Origin: Entamoeba invadens IP1
Taxonomy: Eukaryota; Evosea; Mastigamoebida; Endamoebidae
Reading direction: 5' to 3'
Length of the DNA: 64,000 nt
NCBI RefSeq assembly: GCF_000330505.1
Contig: NW_004443770.1
Coordinates: 404,614 to 468,613, forward strand
Numbering within the stretch: position 1 is the stretch's first letter; each line of letters begins with the position of its first letter. The position numbers and the translations under genes were made by a program. The notes under the pieces were generated by a model that was given only the letters and a program-made list of their open reading frames with translations, searched no databases and was not told where the DNA came from. This document shows positions 29,419 through 40,191 of the stretch, piece after piece.

Positions 29419-30655
29419 ATGTCAAGCAAAACGAGTCACAATTTAATTAAAAATGATACAGTCGGCAGGTGTGAGTGGACGAAAAACGAACAACAAACTT
29501 TGGACGAGGAGCTCTTCAAGTTTGTTGTTATTTTACCGTGCGTAATTATTTGGTTATAACTGATATCAAGGATGCAACAGACAGGACAACAGTTTGATGG
29601 GATAACATCGATTCTGAAAATATCAGGTAGGTTTCCGACAAAATCGATTCAGCAAATTACATCGCGGATTAAGTGGTGTCAGTTTCCCCCAAATTCCGTT
29701 TGTTAATTTTTTGTTTGTACTTTTCGACAAACATATCTTTAAGGTTTAATTAATCCATTTACACACAAATTCTTTTTAACTTTAACGCTTAAACGTTTGT
29801 TCGTTCTGCCACTTTACATCTCAACATTTCACAAAAATCTCAGAATCACAGCGATGGAACGAACAAACATTTAAGTCATAAAGTTTGGAGGGATTTTGTG
29901 ATGTGTTTTACAAATATTTCACACATATTAACGCACAGCGCCCCGTTTGGGATGAATACTGTCAAAATGAGGCCTTCTACCTCCAACGAGCAGAACAACA
30001 AACCCAACAACCGTGTTATAGTCCGAGGACTAAAGACGTATGTCTACCATCAACTACTCGCAGTGAGGCTTCTGGCTACAGGAGGAGACGCTACTCTGTG
30101 CAAGAGGAGGGAGGAACCGAGTCACAGTTCCGACCAAACGAATTCCAACAAACAACGTATTCCCAACCACTACAAAACGTTAAAAGTTCAATCATGATCG
30201 GAACGAACAACTCTAGATCGCCAAGGGTGTACCGCCCACACAGTCCAGTCACATTTTCGGTTATGCAAAATACAATGGCTAACCAACAGTCAAATTTACA
30301 CAAGTTGGTCGAGGACAACGAAATTATATTGACAGAGTTGGAAAGACAGGCAAACTCCCCAACAGCCACGGTGGACACTGCCGCGATCTTGCGGTTTATC
30401 GAAAACGCAAATGCGATGATTGTTCAGTCGAAGATTTTTGTTCAAAACACACTTCCATTTTTTGCAAAAAAGTTGGAGATACCGTCTGAACTGACAAGTA
30501 ACATCTTCCCATTTATTCAATCCGACTCGGGATTGCAGTTTATAGCCGAAAGTAAAGCAAGTGGGGCATCGGGGAGAGGATTAAAAGCAATGAGTTTGCC
30601 GGGTAGAGGTCCGTCCGCCATGTCGACATCGAATGGGTCGTTCCAGGGAATATGA
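29419..30655 (+). CDS. SANT/Myb-domain protein (3 exons)
   Basis: Predicted 314-residue protein, join(29419..29519,29571..29697,29939..30655). Intron 1 is 51 nt (GTTTGT...TCAAG) and splits the SANT domain. Intron 2 is about 241 nt (GTTTGT...CACAG); its acceptor is the phase-compatible choice but could hide a small extra exon. The domain (residues about 18-75) starts CEWTKNEQQTLDEELFK and ends SIQQITSRIKWCQ, matching ZZZ3-like SANT domains that have WTxEEQ and a Q-x2-SR-x-Q third helix. Such domains bind histone tails or DNA in the nucleus. The rest is low complexity with RS/RRRRYS, Gln and Ser/Gly tracts plus a helical patch (LHKLVEDNEIILTELERQ). It is likely a chromatin or transcription factor. 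Confidence 0.72.
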
Positions 30656-32350
30656 GAGACAATAAATTGTGAAATACTACAACTACGAGATACTCCATTA
30701 TAAATTAATCAAATAAACAATTAACTTTCGGTAATTGCAATTTTTTAAGTTTACTTTTGTTGTAAAATAGTGTTTTTAAAAAGAATTGTTGCTTTCAAAG
30801 CCAAAATTTTTGAAAACTAGCATTATTGGGACGACAAAAATACTCTCAAATGTAACATTAAAACTATTTTGATGAACAACGACACTTCCAACGGTCGACA
30901 ATTCAAAAAAGCGTAATTATGAGACGCGAAACCGTAACTAATAATACATTTTTTTCCGAAGTGTGCCGTAAGAAGAAAATTGTTTTTTGATTTGGATAGT
31001 AACGGAGTGTCCAATACTTTTCAGTTAAGTCCCTAGTTAAGGGATTAGAATAATAAACATGTTTTTATAGAAATATTAATTGTGATATAAAAAACATTAT
31101 ATTAATTGGTGATTTATCATTTCTTTGGGCACTCTAATTGTAACTCAATGAAAACATTGACTCGTCGAAAAGACGGTGTTATTTTCTTAACATCTCGATT
31201 AGCGATAATCGAGCGTAAAAGTAAAATAAGACACAATGAAATTAGGAATTTTTATTGTCCAATGATTAAGGTTTTGTGATGATGGAAATGCTTTTGCGAA
31301 AATGGTTTTCCTTAATTGAAAAATAATTACACAAATTTAGAAACTATATTTTTGTGTTACGGTTTCAAGATTTTTCGTGTCATCATCGGGTTATTGGTTA
31401 TTGAGAATTTGAAAATGTTTGTCAAGATATCGTGTCGAATAATTTGTGAAAAAACAAGCTTGTTGTCACTACTTAAGTGTTAAAAAACGATACATTTACT
31501 ATTCTGGTGTTTTTTTAATAACTTTTTTATAATAAATTATGAAAATAACTTTGAAATGACTATTTATCAGTTCACAACACTTGGAGTAAAACTGAACAAT
31601 GTTTATATAGTTTCCACCAAAATATACCATTTGCCTTTCAATCCAAAAAATATACATTGAAGTAAAAAAATAGAGGTGAAAATATCTTTAATTTGTGATT
31701 AATAAAATATTAATAAAAATTTCATTGGAATAATTTAATTGATTAATTAACTTGTAAATAAAAAGAGATTTTTTCTTTAAAAAATGATTTGTTCTAAAAA
31801 CAAACCAAAGAGTTACTTTTATGTGATTTTTTTAATAGTTGTTGTCTTTTTTAATGTGTAAAAAATAGTTATAACTTGACTTAAAATATAAAAAAATGTG
31901 TATAGAAAACTCGAAAACTGTGAATTAGCGCATTTTCTTTTGAACAAATTTTTGCTTTCGGCGAAATGCATTATTCGATACTTTATTATCCAAAAAGTTG
32001 TAATAAAATTCCTAAAAATTCAACGAAAAATAAGCAAATTTTCCCTTTGGTTTTCGATTTTTTCGATTCTTTTTTTTGAGTGATTGTCTTTTGTATTTTA
32101 TAAATTTTATAACTCTTTTTTGCTGTGTTATTTCTATAATTTATTTTGTTCAAAAAGTAGATTTTTGAAAATTGTTTTGAAAATACTATAATTAGGTAAC
32201 AAAAATATTATTGAAATATGGTATAATACCATCTTTAACATTTCTGGGTGACGGAACAACAACTGATTCAAACCACATAACACATGTTAACTAAATCAAA
32301 CTATAATATATCATAATTTGAATTAGAATTGAAGACCAACAATTCACGTA
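30656..32350. other. Long AT-rich intergenic region
   Basis: About 1.7 kb of A/T-rich DNA downstream of the SANT gene. Short open frames near 30823 and 31898 have a composition like random A/T sequence. No repeat or RNA gene was recognised. Confidence 0.5.
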
Positions 32351-32601
32351 ATGACAATATTGAGAAACTGCCGAAGATTCAAAAGAAAGCTAATTGAAAA
32401 TGAGTGGTTGTTGCTATGGATTATTTCTGTACTTTTCTTTTCAAAGAACTATTGGTAAAAATAGGCCTGCGTTTTTTTTATAGAAATCATTAGGCGTTTT
32501 TGGAATATCTGCCAAACTTTGTCTTTTGGTTGATATTCCCACTAAAATTGGTTGAAATGCAAGAACCAGAGGAAGAGATTATTGAAAGTGCCGAACGTTA
32601 A
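32351..32601 (+). CDS. Possible small membrane protein, exon structure unresolved
   Basis: From an ATG at 32351 a frame reads MTILRNCRRFKRKLIENEWL followed by a hydrophobic stretch and stops near 32456. A second frame from about 32494 reads FLEYLPNFVFWLIFPLKLVE and ends MQEPEEEIIESAER before a TAA at 32599. Both pieces look like parts of a two-helix membrane protein with an acidic tail, and ATTAG before 32494 could be an acceptor. However, I could not find a phase-compatible donor of the usual GTTTGT type, so the model is incomplete. CAATTCACG just upstream of the ATG resembles an initiator. Confidence 0.25.
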
Positions 32602-32769
32602 AAACAGAAAACCAATAATTTACCCCATCATCATTCCCAAAACAAAATGAGTCGTTTTCAAAGTAAATCATTAATATACATTTAGTATAATAAAAGTAAC
32701 GAGGTGGAAATCCAATAATAAAAAACACCAATCGGCCGCCAAAAAAGCGTGTGAAAAATCTACCACTCC

Positions 32770-32790
32770 TATAAAAGGCGAACTGAACTC
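32770..32790 (+). promoter_or_regulatory. Core promoter with TATA box and GAAC-like element
   Basis: TATAAAAGG at 32770-32778 is followed directly by GAACTGAACTC at 32780-32790, 29-49 nt upstream of the ATG at 32819, with CAAAATTTG just before the ATG. The order of TATA, GAAC and initiator-like sequence at short distance fits published Entamoeba core promoters. Confidence 0.5.
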
Positions 32791-32818
32791 AATCACATTC
32801 CACACTCAAAATTTGGTG

Positions 32819-33436
32819 ATGTCCACACACTTTTTGTTCACTAATAACGCATCCCTGCCTTTCAAAACCCAGTGCAGTCGTGAGAAGCGGAACCAAGAAG
32901 CTATTCAACTAGCAGTTCTCATAGGTTTGGCTTCACAGATCTGTACTTTGACTGTCGAGAAGCCGCCCAAAAAGTCGAATGTGACGCAACAAATACCACG
33001 AGTTGTGTCTCTTGACTTTGGCAATGAAGTTGTCGAGCTTGGCTCCTTTGTAAAGACTCGGTTCAAGAACTTGCTTGACAATTCGTATCGAACAGAGACG
33101 GAAAGAGTCAAAGCACTTCGTATTTATAACAGAAACGTCCACGTCTTTACAAACAATTACTTGATAGACATCCTCACTGAAAATGGATTCTTCTTTAATT
33201 CACACTTGTCAAAGGTCTCGAAGAACACTCAAAGAATCGAATACTTCGACCAAGTCTTCTTTAATGGGACATTTTTCATGTCACTTTCGCAAATGGCACA
33301 GAGAGGAAAGGCACTCTGCAACTTCTTTAATGAAACGGCGTGCAAACCTTCGAACTCAGTGTTGGTGTACCAAGACCAAAGGATCGCAGACATCCTTAAA
33401 GTGCCTAAGAGAAAGAGCATATCAAATTTCAATTAA
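32819..33436 (+). CDS. Unknown protein
   Basis: A 205-residue single-exon protein from the ATG at 32819 (MSTHFLFTNN), with a good core promoter 30-50 nt upstream. No signal peptide is apparent, although AIQLAVLIGLASQICTLTV is moderately hydrophobic and helical. The sequence ends with a basic tail (KVPKRKSISNFN). A segment FFNSHLSKVSKNTQRIEYFD and a second FFNGTFFMSLSQMAQRGKAL suggest helical packing, and residues are well mixed, so it is likely a folded domain. I do not recognise the family. It lies isolated in A/T-rich DNA. Confidence 0.6.
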   Translation: MSTHFLFTNNASLPFKTQCSREKRNQEAIQLAVLIGLASQICTLTVEKPPKKSNVTQQIPRVVSLDFGNEVVELGSFVKTRFKNLLDNSYRTETERVKALRIYNRNVHVFTNNYLIDILTENGFFFNSHLSKVSKNTQRIEYFDQVFFNGTFFMSLSQMAQRGKALCNFFNETACKPSNSVLVYQDQRIADILKVPKRKSISNFN

Positions 33437-34339
33437 TTTTGTACTGTTTTTGTGGTTTTTATTGGTCGTTAAAGAGTCAATAAGATTTTTCAAAAAGTAA
33501 ATAATTTAAATGAAGTATTTTGTAAGAACTCAAAAATTTCTTTGGGCGACTAGGCAAATAATTATAAAGAAAAAGTGCTTAATAATTCTTAATGGGCTTT
33601 TCGTTTAGTTTGTTATTATAATAATGTTTTATGAAAATCATCACGAACTATAACACAATTAAGGCTATTTTTGAACTTTTGAACTATCGTGCTTGATTTT
33701 TGAAAACGAAGGTGAAATTAATGTGTCCAATTTATGAATAAAAATTAAATTATCTTCTTTTTCGATTATTTTATAATTTATTGTTTAATAAAAAACGGGA
33801 TTATTATAATAAAATTTTAACTTTAAAGTTATTTGCAAAATATTGGTGTTTCAAATATAATTAATCGATGCAAATAATAAAGTTTGTTTTAATGTTAAAA
33901 TTATATTTATATTGTTGATATTTTTTCTTTTCTATCAAAAATAGTATGATTATAGTTTTATTTAGTTGTTAATATATTTTGTGTGAAATATCATTATTTT
34001 TAATTAATTAATCTACAGTTTAAATGTTAATCTATTGATAAAATACTAAAACTTAATCAATCACCAAATTATTATGTTTTAATTATATTGAAATGACTAA
34101 AAACATAATTATTGTTGATAAAAACTTAATAGATTATAGAATATTTTTAAAGTATTTTTGTTGAATATTTTAAACACAAAGATTGTTGAAATTTTGTTAT
34201 CAACTTTTTTGTTTTTAAAATTGTTATCGTTTACATTTCATTCCCTTCAAAAGAAATTTGTAGGAACTCACACAAAACAGAAAAATAGAAAGCTAAAAAA
34301 ATCAAAGAAAATTACCCATACATCTCTTACATAAATCTT
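33437..34339. other. Intergenic, AT-rich
   Basis: About 0.9 kb of nearly pure A/T DNA with TAATTA and TTTTAA tracts. No feature is supported. Confidence 0.5.
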
Positions 34340-34465
34340 ATGACATTACACAAGAAGTCTTCTTCACAAAGTGAACGATTGAAAAAGTTTTTACTTCAAA
34401 CAGTTCATTGGTTAGAAAAAGTGACTCAAACGCATCACCCCGTTCCATACAAGAACAGAATATGA
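34340..34465 (+). CDS. Possible 41-residue small protein
   Basis: ATG at 34340 to TGA at 34463-34465. The composition (MTLHKKSSSQSERLKKFLL, then QTVHWLEKV and a HHPVPYKNRI end) is more balanced than surrounding A/T-rich spacer, and GC content rises locally. It is also downstream of the SEL1L/Hrd3-like gene, which runs the other way, so it could be antisense or 3'-flank DNA. No family is recognised. Confidence 0.25.
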   Translation: MTLHKKSSSQSERLKKFLLQTVHWLEKVTQTHHPVPYKNRI

Positions 34466-34549
34466 AGTCGCGAACAAAGTACTACAACGCTATGAAGTCT
34501 TGATTGAATTAATTATAAATTATAAATGATAAATTAGTGAATATACACC

Positions 34550-36536
34550 TTAGTACTGCGAAAGAGGAGAACCCCATTTGACATACACTTTAGTCCCCAA
34601 CAATGTGAGTATCCCTAATATCACGACGATGTAGTGTTCGAATACAAAGTCCATCAACGTGTCGAGTGTGAATGAAATGTGTAATAGCACACCAGCAAGC
34701 CCCGTCGAGTTTTTAGAAATGTCGTCTAAGTAGTTGAGTGCACGAGTCTTATTTGTCTCGACATAACACCCATATTGGTACATCACTGCAAGTGTGATGA
34801 GAGAACTTAAATCTCCTTTCTGAGCAGCATTCTTGATATAAGAAACGGCTTGTTCTGTTTTATTAATAAAGAAATAGAGCTTCGAGATTTCAGCATCACC
34901 CCACCCATCCAATTGATTAAGATCTCGTAACGCAAGACTCTCTTTGTTCTTGTTTGCTGTGGATATCAGGCGGAGAACTATATCTTCATACTTCGATATA
35001 TGAAGAATCCAGTCGTATTTGCGAGATGACAACATTGAAACGGCACTCATGGTACATTGAGAATAGCCAACTTCGCCCAAATAAAGCCAAATGACTTCAG
35101 CGGATTTGTAGTCGCCATTACTGTATAATTCCTGAGCAAAATCACTTAAAAGGAAGAAGGGAAGATAACTCTCCACCATCACTTGTTCAACAATCTGCAA
35201 TTGTTCGTCTATTGGGATGTTCATTTGTTTGGCACATTGAATGTAAATTGGAAGTGCTTCAATGCTCTTTGTGTACGACACAAAGTTACGTATTAACTTG
35301 TAGGTGTGGGTATTAACAGGCCCTACTCTGTAAGTACTCCATCTGAATAATAAAAGTATTATAATTAATTACTATTCATGAACTAGTTATAATATCAGAA
35401 AAAACTATTACATATCTATATCTCTATATACTAGATATATACTAGATAAAACTATTAAATGGTATTTGAAGAGATAGTTCCTATTTACGTGGTTGTATCA
35501 TTACAATAAGTCCTAAACACAACATAGAAACAAACGTTTGAGGGTTGCATAAAAGAACCAGGCTGCATCGCTATAGTCCATGTCTTTGTGCAAAATTTCT
35601 AGAGCATCTTCCACTCCATTCTTCACTTCCCACGCCTCTAAAAACGATTTTGCTAGCGTGGTATTTCCATAGACATATGAGGTGTTATAGAGAACACCAG
35701 CAAACTCATTGTTGTCGTGACTGTGCTCCGAGATATAACTCCGTGTTCGATCACTCACTTTGTCTTCCTCCGACATCGCTCCTAATATCAACAACAAATT
35801 GTAATCTTCGTAATTGAAAGCATCTTCAAAAACAACTTGAAAGAAGCTGTCGTTTTCGACCCCCATCAGATAAAGCAGTAGATAACTGTTATACTGTTCA
35901 TCAATAAGCATTTGAGTATGGTTTATATTATGGTTTATTATAGTTTAAGTATAGTTATAACAAACTCGATCAACTGAGAGAAGAACGTCCGAGTATGTGT
36001 CTGCAGCGTCTTTAAAAGTCTCTTTAAACTCGTTGGACTTTTTGGAGTTAATCAATGCATGTGGGTGTGGTTGGACTTTGTCCTTTCCCAAGAAAGTTGG
36101 GTGAAACGGGAACTTTGGGATGAAGGACTTTGATAGAAGTGTTTCGAAGTATTGAAGTCTTTCGCTGGGGGTTTGAGGGATTTTCTCATCGAAGGAAAGT
36201 GTTGGTTTTGTGTGGAAATATTCGGGGTGGAGAGGGATCGTCGGAACGCCAATCTTTTTTGTTATTAAAAATGTTATTAAAAATGTTATTAAAATGTTAT
36301 TAAAATGTTATTAAAATGTTATTAAAATGTTATTAAAATGTTATTAAAATGTTATTAAAATGTTATTAAGTAATTAAGAAATGAATGGAGGAACAAACGG
36401 CGTCTTTGATTACAGACTGGAGGGGAAGTAGTGCTTTGTTAATATATTTGTTTAATGTGTAATACTTTGGGACATCGTTCCCTACACTTGAAACAGATGG
36501 TATAAGCGCGATAATAAAAAGAAGAGTTAACAACAT
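34550..36536 (-). CDS. HRD3: SEL1L/Hrd3-like ER-associated degradation protein (4 exons)
   Basis: Predicted about 518-residue protein, complement(join(34550..35322,35536..35893,35966..36253,36399..36536)). Exon 1 encodes a signal peptide (MLLTLLFIIALIPSVSS). Introns of 145, 72 and about 213 nt begin GTTTGT; the acceptor of the third is uncertain (AGTAG at 35323 keeps frame, AGAG three bases earlier also works). Sel1-like repeats are visible: RVGPVN region, SNGDYKSAEVIWLYLGEVGY, and AAQKGDLSSLITLAVMYQYG. The penultimate segment (HYIVVILGILTLLGTKVYV) is a single C-terminal transmembrane helix. This is the architecture of Hrd3/SEL1L, the lumenal substrate receptor of the Hrd1 ubiquitin ligase. 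Intron 1 contains the 11-nt minisatellite at 36261-36371. Confidence 0.78.
36261..36371. repeat. Minisatellite of 11-12 nt units inside an intron
   Basis: Ten copies of GTTATTAAA(A)AT start at 36261, 36273, 36285 and then every 11 nt to 36362. The first two units are 12 nt, the rest 11 nt and virtually identical. The array occupies most of intron 1 of the SEL1L/Hrd3-like gene (36254-36398) and lies immediately beside its acceptor. Confidence 0.92.
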
Positions 36537-37295
36537 AATTATCTCATTTTTTCTAGTTCTGACAATTTTTATTAGTGTATTGGTAATTTTAGTATTTATT
36601 TATTATATGTCTAATATCTCAATTTTTATAGATTTGAATTGTCATGTGTAAGTAAATATTACTAAAATGTTTTTTTTTCATGCTCTTTTTATTTTTAATT
36701 AAATAAAATATTGAATTATAGTTAATTTATTAATTTTAATACTAAGTAAATATTTTTAAATTTTATTTTAATAAATTCTTATTTTATAATTTATAAAAAT
36801 TTTAAATAAAAAAAAAGTGAGTAATGGATCACTATAAATTATTTTATTATTGTTTTTATTTATATTTAAAAAATAAATAATTTAATCATTTTATCATTAT
36901 TTTGTGTTATAAAAAACATAATTAAAATGTTGTTTGTGCATCAAGTAAACGATTTAATTTCATCTTAAATTGTTTATTAAACAACATTTTATTTATTTTT
37001 TCATTTTGAAATCCAATTTCATAGTTTGTTTTGATTTTTATTCTTTTTACCTCAAATACCATTTTTTCGTTTTGTTCTCAAAAATGAACTCAATAACTTA
37101 CAAACTATATAACATTAGTTAAAAATGCTATAAAATGATTTTGATGATTCTCTTTTTGTGGAAAGAGGTGAACTATAGCAAAAGAAATGGATTTACAACT
37201 GAGAATTCCAACCCCTTTATTCATCAACATAAATAAAAAATAAATACAAAATAATAAAAACAAATTCCAAGTGAATAATTAGATCTATATTCAAA
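36537..37295. other. Divergent intergenic region
   Basis: Between the SEL1L/Hrd3-like gene (minus) and the small gene at 37296 (plus). A/T-rich throughout with no supported feature apart from the two expected promoters. Confidence 0.5.
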
Positions 37296-37607
37296 ATGAC
37301 AATTCGCCGCAGTGCAATGAGTGCTGTACCTGTAGTCACACACTCAAGCCCTATTGTCCACAGTAGTAAATTGTTTATGAAGGAAGACGAAACTAAGATG
37401 CTCATTTTCAAAAACAGGCCGAGTCGGAAAATTATCGAAAGCGATGACTGCCTCCCGCGGAAACCTTGCTCAACGGTCCGGCGGATTTTACTCAAGGACC
37501 CTGGCGAGGGATGTCCTCTACACACAAATCAACTCAGTCAGCATGACAAACCCCAGCATCAACAGATCGCTCAAATCCAACTCCCTATACCAAAATGTGA
37601 AAATTGA
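37296..37607 (+). CDS. Small unknown basic protein
   Basis: A 103-residue frame from ATG 37296, with ATATTCAAA directly upstream as an initiator-like sequence. The product is basic with many Ser, Pro, His and Gln (MTIRRSAMSAVPVVTHSS at the start, LPIPKCEN at the end). An overlapping +1 frame from 37444 (MTASRGNLAQRSGGFYSR) also looks protein-like up to about 37606, after which it becomes poly-Phe from T-rich DNA. Either frame could be real, or a frameshift or unseen intron could join the first half of one to the second half of the other. GC content clearly marks 37296-37610 as coding. Function unknown. Confidence 0.45.
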   Translation: MTIRRSAMSAVPVVTHSSPIVHSSKLFMKEDETKMLIFKNRPSRKIIESDDCLPRKPCSTVRRILLKDPGEGCPLHTNQLSQHDKPQHQQIAQIQLPIPKCEN

Positions 37608-38359
37608 ATGTTTTTGTTTTCAATTTTTACCGTTTTTCTGTCTTCTCTTTCCACCAATTCTAATCTTTATGTTTTTTTGTATTCAAAACATCATTTTGTG
37701 TGACTTTTTTATTGGTTTGTGTTCTTTGTTTTTCATTTTGACTTAAAACTGGAGTGTTTATTATTTATTCTCACAATTATTTTTTTATTTTAATTATTTT
37801 TTTATTTAGTGTAATTTTTATATTATATTTATATTTATATTATAAATATTTTTTATTACAGTAGCTTATTTGTCATTGATTGAAAAATTCTAAGTTTTTA
37901 ATTTGACTTATTATCCTGAGAATTATATCGACTTTTTATTGTTTTTCCTTTTTTCAGTTGTTATTTTGTGTGTTATGATATTCAAAATAAACAATCGAAA
38001 AACAGGAAAAGTAGTTATAATACTCAAAATTTCTTATCTTTTTTATAAACTTTAATTTTGTATAACATTATAAATATTAATAACAATTAATATTATTATA
38101 ATTTAAGTTATAATTATATGTCTACCCAAAAAATTATAATTAAAAGTAAAACTAAAAAAAAAATATTTCGCCTAAAAACTCCAATTATTCTGTACTAATA
38201 TTATAATATTAATATATTACTAATTAATCTATTTCATCATTCTTATATCTTATAGTTAAAACTAGTAATATCGATAGTAAAATGCAGATATACCCAAAAG
38301 TAATAAAGAAACTATACAATATTAAATAAAGAGTTTCACAGATCTTTTGATTCCCACAT
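37608..38359. other. Intergenic, AT-rich
   Basis: T-rich 3' flank of the small gene followed by A/T spacer and the promoter region of the VPS9 gene. No feature is supported. Confidence 0.5.
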
Positions 38360-40129
38360 ATGTCGACGACGCCACAGACGTGGAAAAAGACCGAAACTCC
38401 GGTCTCTGGTTCTCTTTCTCCTCCCGTTGAAATAGACTTTCGTAGTAAAATACCGTTTGAGCAAGTGTTTGAAGAGTTGATGGTGTCTTTTGCGAAGCAA
38501 TTTTATATGCCATATATTCCGGTCTCGAAGATCAGTAATACAAAAGAGATCAATTCGTCTCCCGAAATTCATCATCTTCTTAGCGACAAAATAGGTCTTC
38601 AAGCCGTTGTGACATGTTTAGAGCACGGCTTTACATTAACCCTTCCTTTAATGCCTTTGACCATCACACCGGAGTTTCTCTTAACTCATATGATCAAGAA
38701 ACATCCGAGTGAACAACACTTTGTGACATTCAACGGTCTCTACGGGAAGATCACCGACACGGCTATCGCACTCTTTGCCGATCAAACGCCAAAGAACCCT
38801 TGGAAGACTATGCCCGATCTCTTTCACTCCTTTCCAGACCACTTCTACGCCAATTTGAAAGATCCAAATGTGTTAATGAGACGAGAACGCGAGATCCAAA
38901 TTCTCGGGGAAAGTCCTTTACAGACTCCTTTTGGAGAGATGAGTGTCATCTTTATTGACTCTCCGTTGATATATAATGGCTGTTCTTGGGGGTGGGTAAA
39001 TGACAAATTGTTGCCTGGTTTTCTATGGATCGAGAAGCCAACAGTGACTCCCCGTCTTGATCCTCCTTCACCACACAATGACAAGACTCTTCCCGAGAAA
39101 GTGACTCCAAAGTGGTACCTCTACCCTACAGAACCCATCGAACACTCCGGAAATCTCTTTTTGCAGCGGTTTAATGATAAACGAATGAGTGGGATATGTA
39201 AACACTTTGAGACGTTACTCTCGCAGTACTCCAATGTCTCGGCGACTCTTGAAATTAAAGAGAAGGGGATCTTCATGCGCAACGTCATCGACAAAACACT
39301 CAGTAAAATCCAACAACACGAGCTGTGGAAAGACTTCCCCGAACACGCCGAGACCGTCACCAATTGCCTCGAAACAATATTCACCTCGTCGCTCTATGAA
39401 AAGTTGTGGCCGCCAAGTTATGAGAATAACCCAAAAGAGAAATTGCCTGTCGAGTGTCGCGACAAAGATAAGCGCCTGGAAGAGATGATTTTGTCCCGAC
39501 AATTCATTAAGCCTCAAAACATAGGATTAGAATTCATCGAACACGACGAAGACAGTGTAGTTGAAGAAGTGGGGTCCATCGTGAGGGAAGTGAATATGAA
39601 GAGATCTCCTGGAGAGAAATTGAAGATTTTTCAGTGCGTGAAAGATATTATAGAAACTATAGTATTCCATTTCATTCATAAAAATGACAAGGAGATTGCC
39701 GTCAAGCTGTTGAGTTTTGTTCTCCTCAAATCAAATGTACCTTTCTTACACTCAAACCTCCAATACATCAAAGAATTCCACGTCATCAAAAACGAACCCG
39801 TGACACTCACTTTGGAGTTCTTTGACGCAGCGTTGAGGTATTTGGCCACGTTGGGATTCGATAAGTTAAACATCCCAAAACAAGACTATGACGTTTTGTT
39901 CTCTCGAGCAAAAAAGAAAACACTCAATCCCATCGCGTTTTCAGATTATTATGCCGAAACGCCACTCCACTATAATAGAAAAGAAATCATCCCAAAACTC
40001 CTTGAAATGAAACCCGAAGATTTGTCAAAGGACGACTTGGACGTTTTGCTCAAAGAATTCAAAACGGCGATGAGAGAAAACAGAGAATTAAAAAAGAGGA
40101 TCGACGCCAAAAAAAACTCTGAAATTTAA
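38360..40129 (+). CDS. VPS9-domain protein, probable Rab5-type GEF
   Basis: A 589-residue single-exon protein. The C-terminal half holds a VPS9 domain (about 370-505): LSRQFIKPQNIGLEF, SPGEKLKIFQCVKDIIE, and the strongly diagnostic LLSFVLLKSNVPFLHSNLQY, equivalent to the VxxKANPPxLxSNLxYI motif. VPS9 domains exchange GDP for GTP on Rab5-family GTPases, controlling early endosome, phagosome and macropinosome traffic. The key acidic and Asn residues of the exchange surface appear retained (SNLQYI). The N-terminal 300 residues are of mixed structure and not recognised. A terminal coiled coil (about 560-589) may bind a Rab effector. No membrane segment is present. Confidence 0.88.
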   Translation: MSTTPQTWKKTETPVSGSLSPPVEIDFRSKIPFEQVFEELMVSFAKQFYMPYIPVSKISNTKEINSSPEIHHLLSDKIGLQAVVTCLEHGFTLTLPLMPLTITPEFLLTHMIKKHPSEQHFVTFNGLYGKITDTAIALFADQTPKNPWKTMPDLFHSFPDHFYANLKDPNVLMRREREIQILGESPLQTPFGEMSVIFIDSPLIYNGCSWGWVNDKLLPGFLWIEKPTVTPRLDPPSPHNDKTLPEKVTPKWYLYPTEPIEHSGNLFLQRFNDKRMSGICKHFETLLSQYSNVSATLEIKEKGIFMRNVIDKTLSKIQQHELWKDFPEHAETVTNCLETIFTSSLYEKLWPPSYENNPKEKLPVECRDKDKRLEEMILSRQFIKPQNIGLEFIEHDEDSVVEEVGSIVREVNMKRSPGEKLKIFQCVKDIIETIVFHFIHKNDKEIAVKLLSFVLLKSNVPFLHSNLQYIKEFHVIKNEPVTLTLEFFDAALRYLATLGFDKLNIPKQDYDVLFSRAKKKTLNPIAFSDYYAETPLHYNRKEIIPKLLEMKPEDLSKDDLDVLLKEFKTAMRENRELKKRIDAKKNSEI

Positions 40130-40191
40130 AGGTCATCAAAATCTTTCATTTTTTATTTAGTAATTTTTATGGTTCTTTTTACTAGTAACTC

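Noticed and set aside
29885..29938. Continuous open frame through this part into the SANT gene's last exon
   Set aside because: It has no ATG and an in-frame TAA just upstream; it is better read as the end of intron 2 with a CACAG acceptor.
37444..37746. Alternative frame ending in a hydrophobic tail resembling a membrane protein
   Set aside because: The hydrophobic tail is produced by T-rich 3' flank DNA, not by balanced coding sequence; only the first part might be coding.
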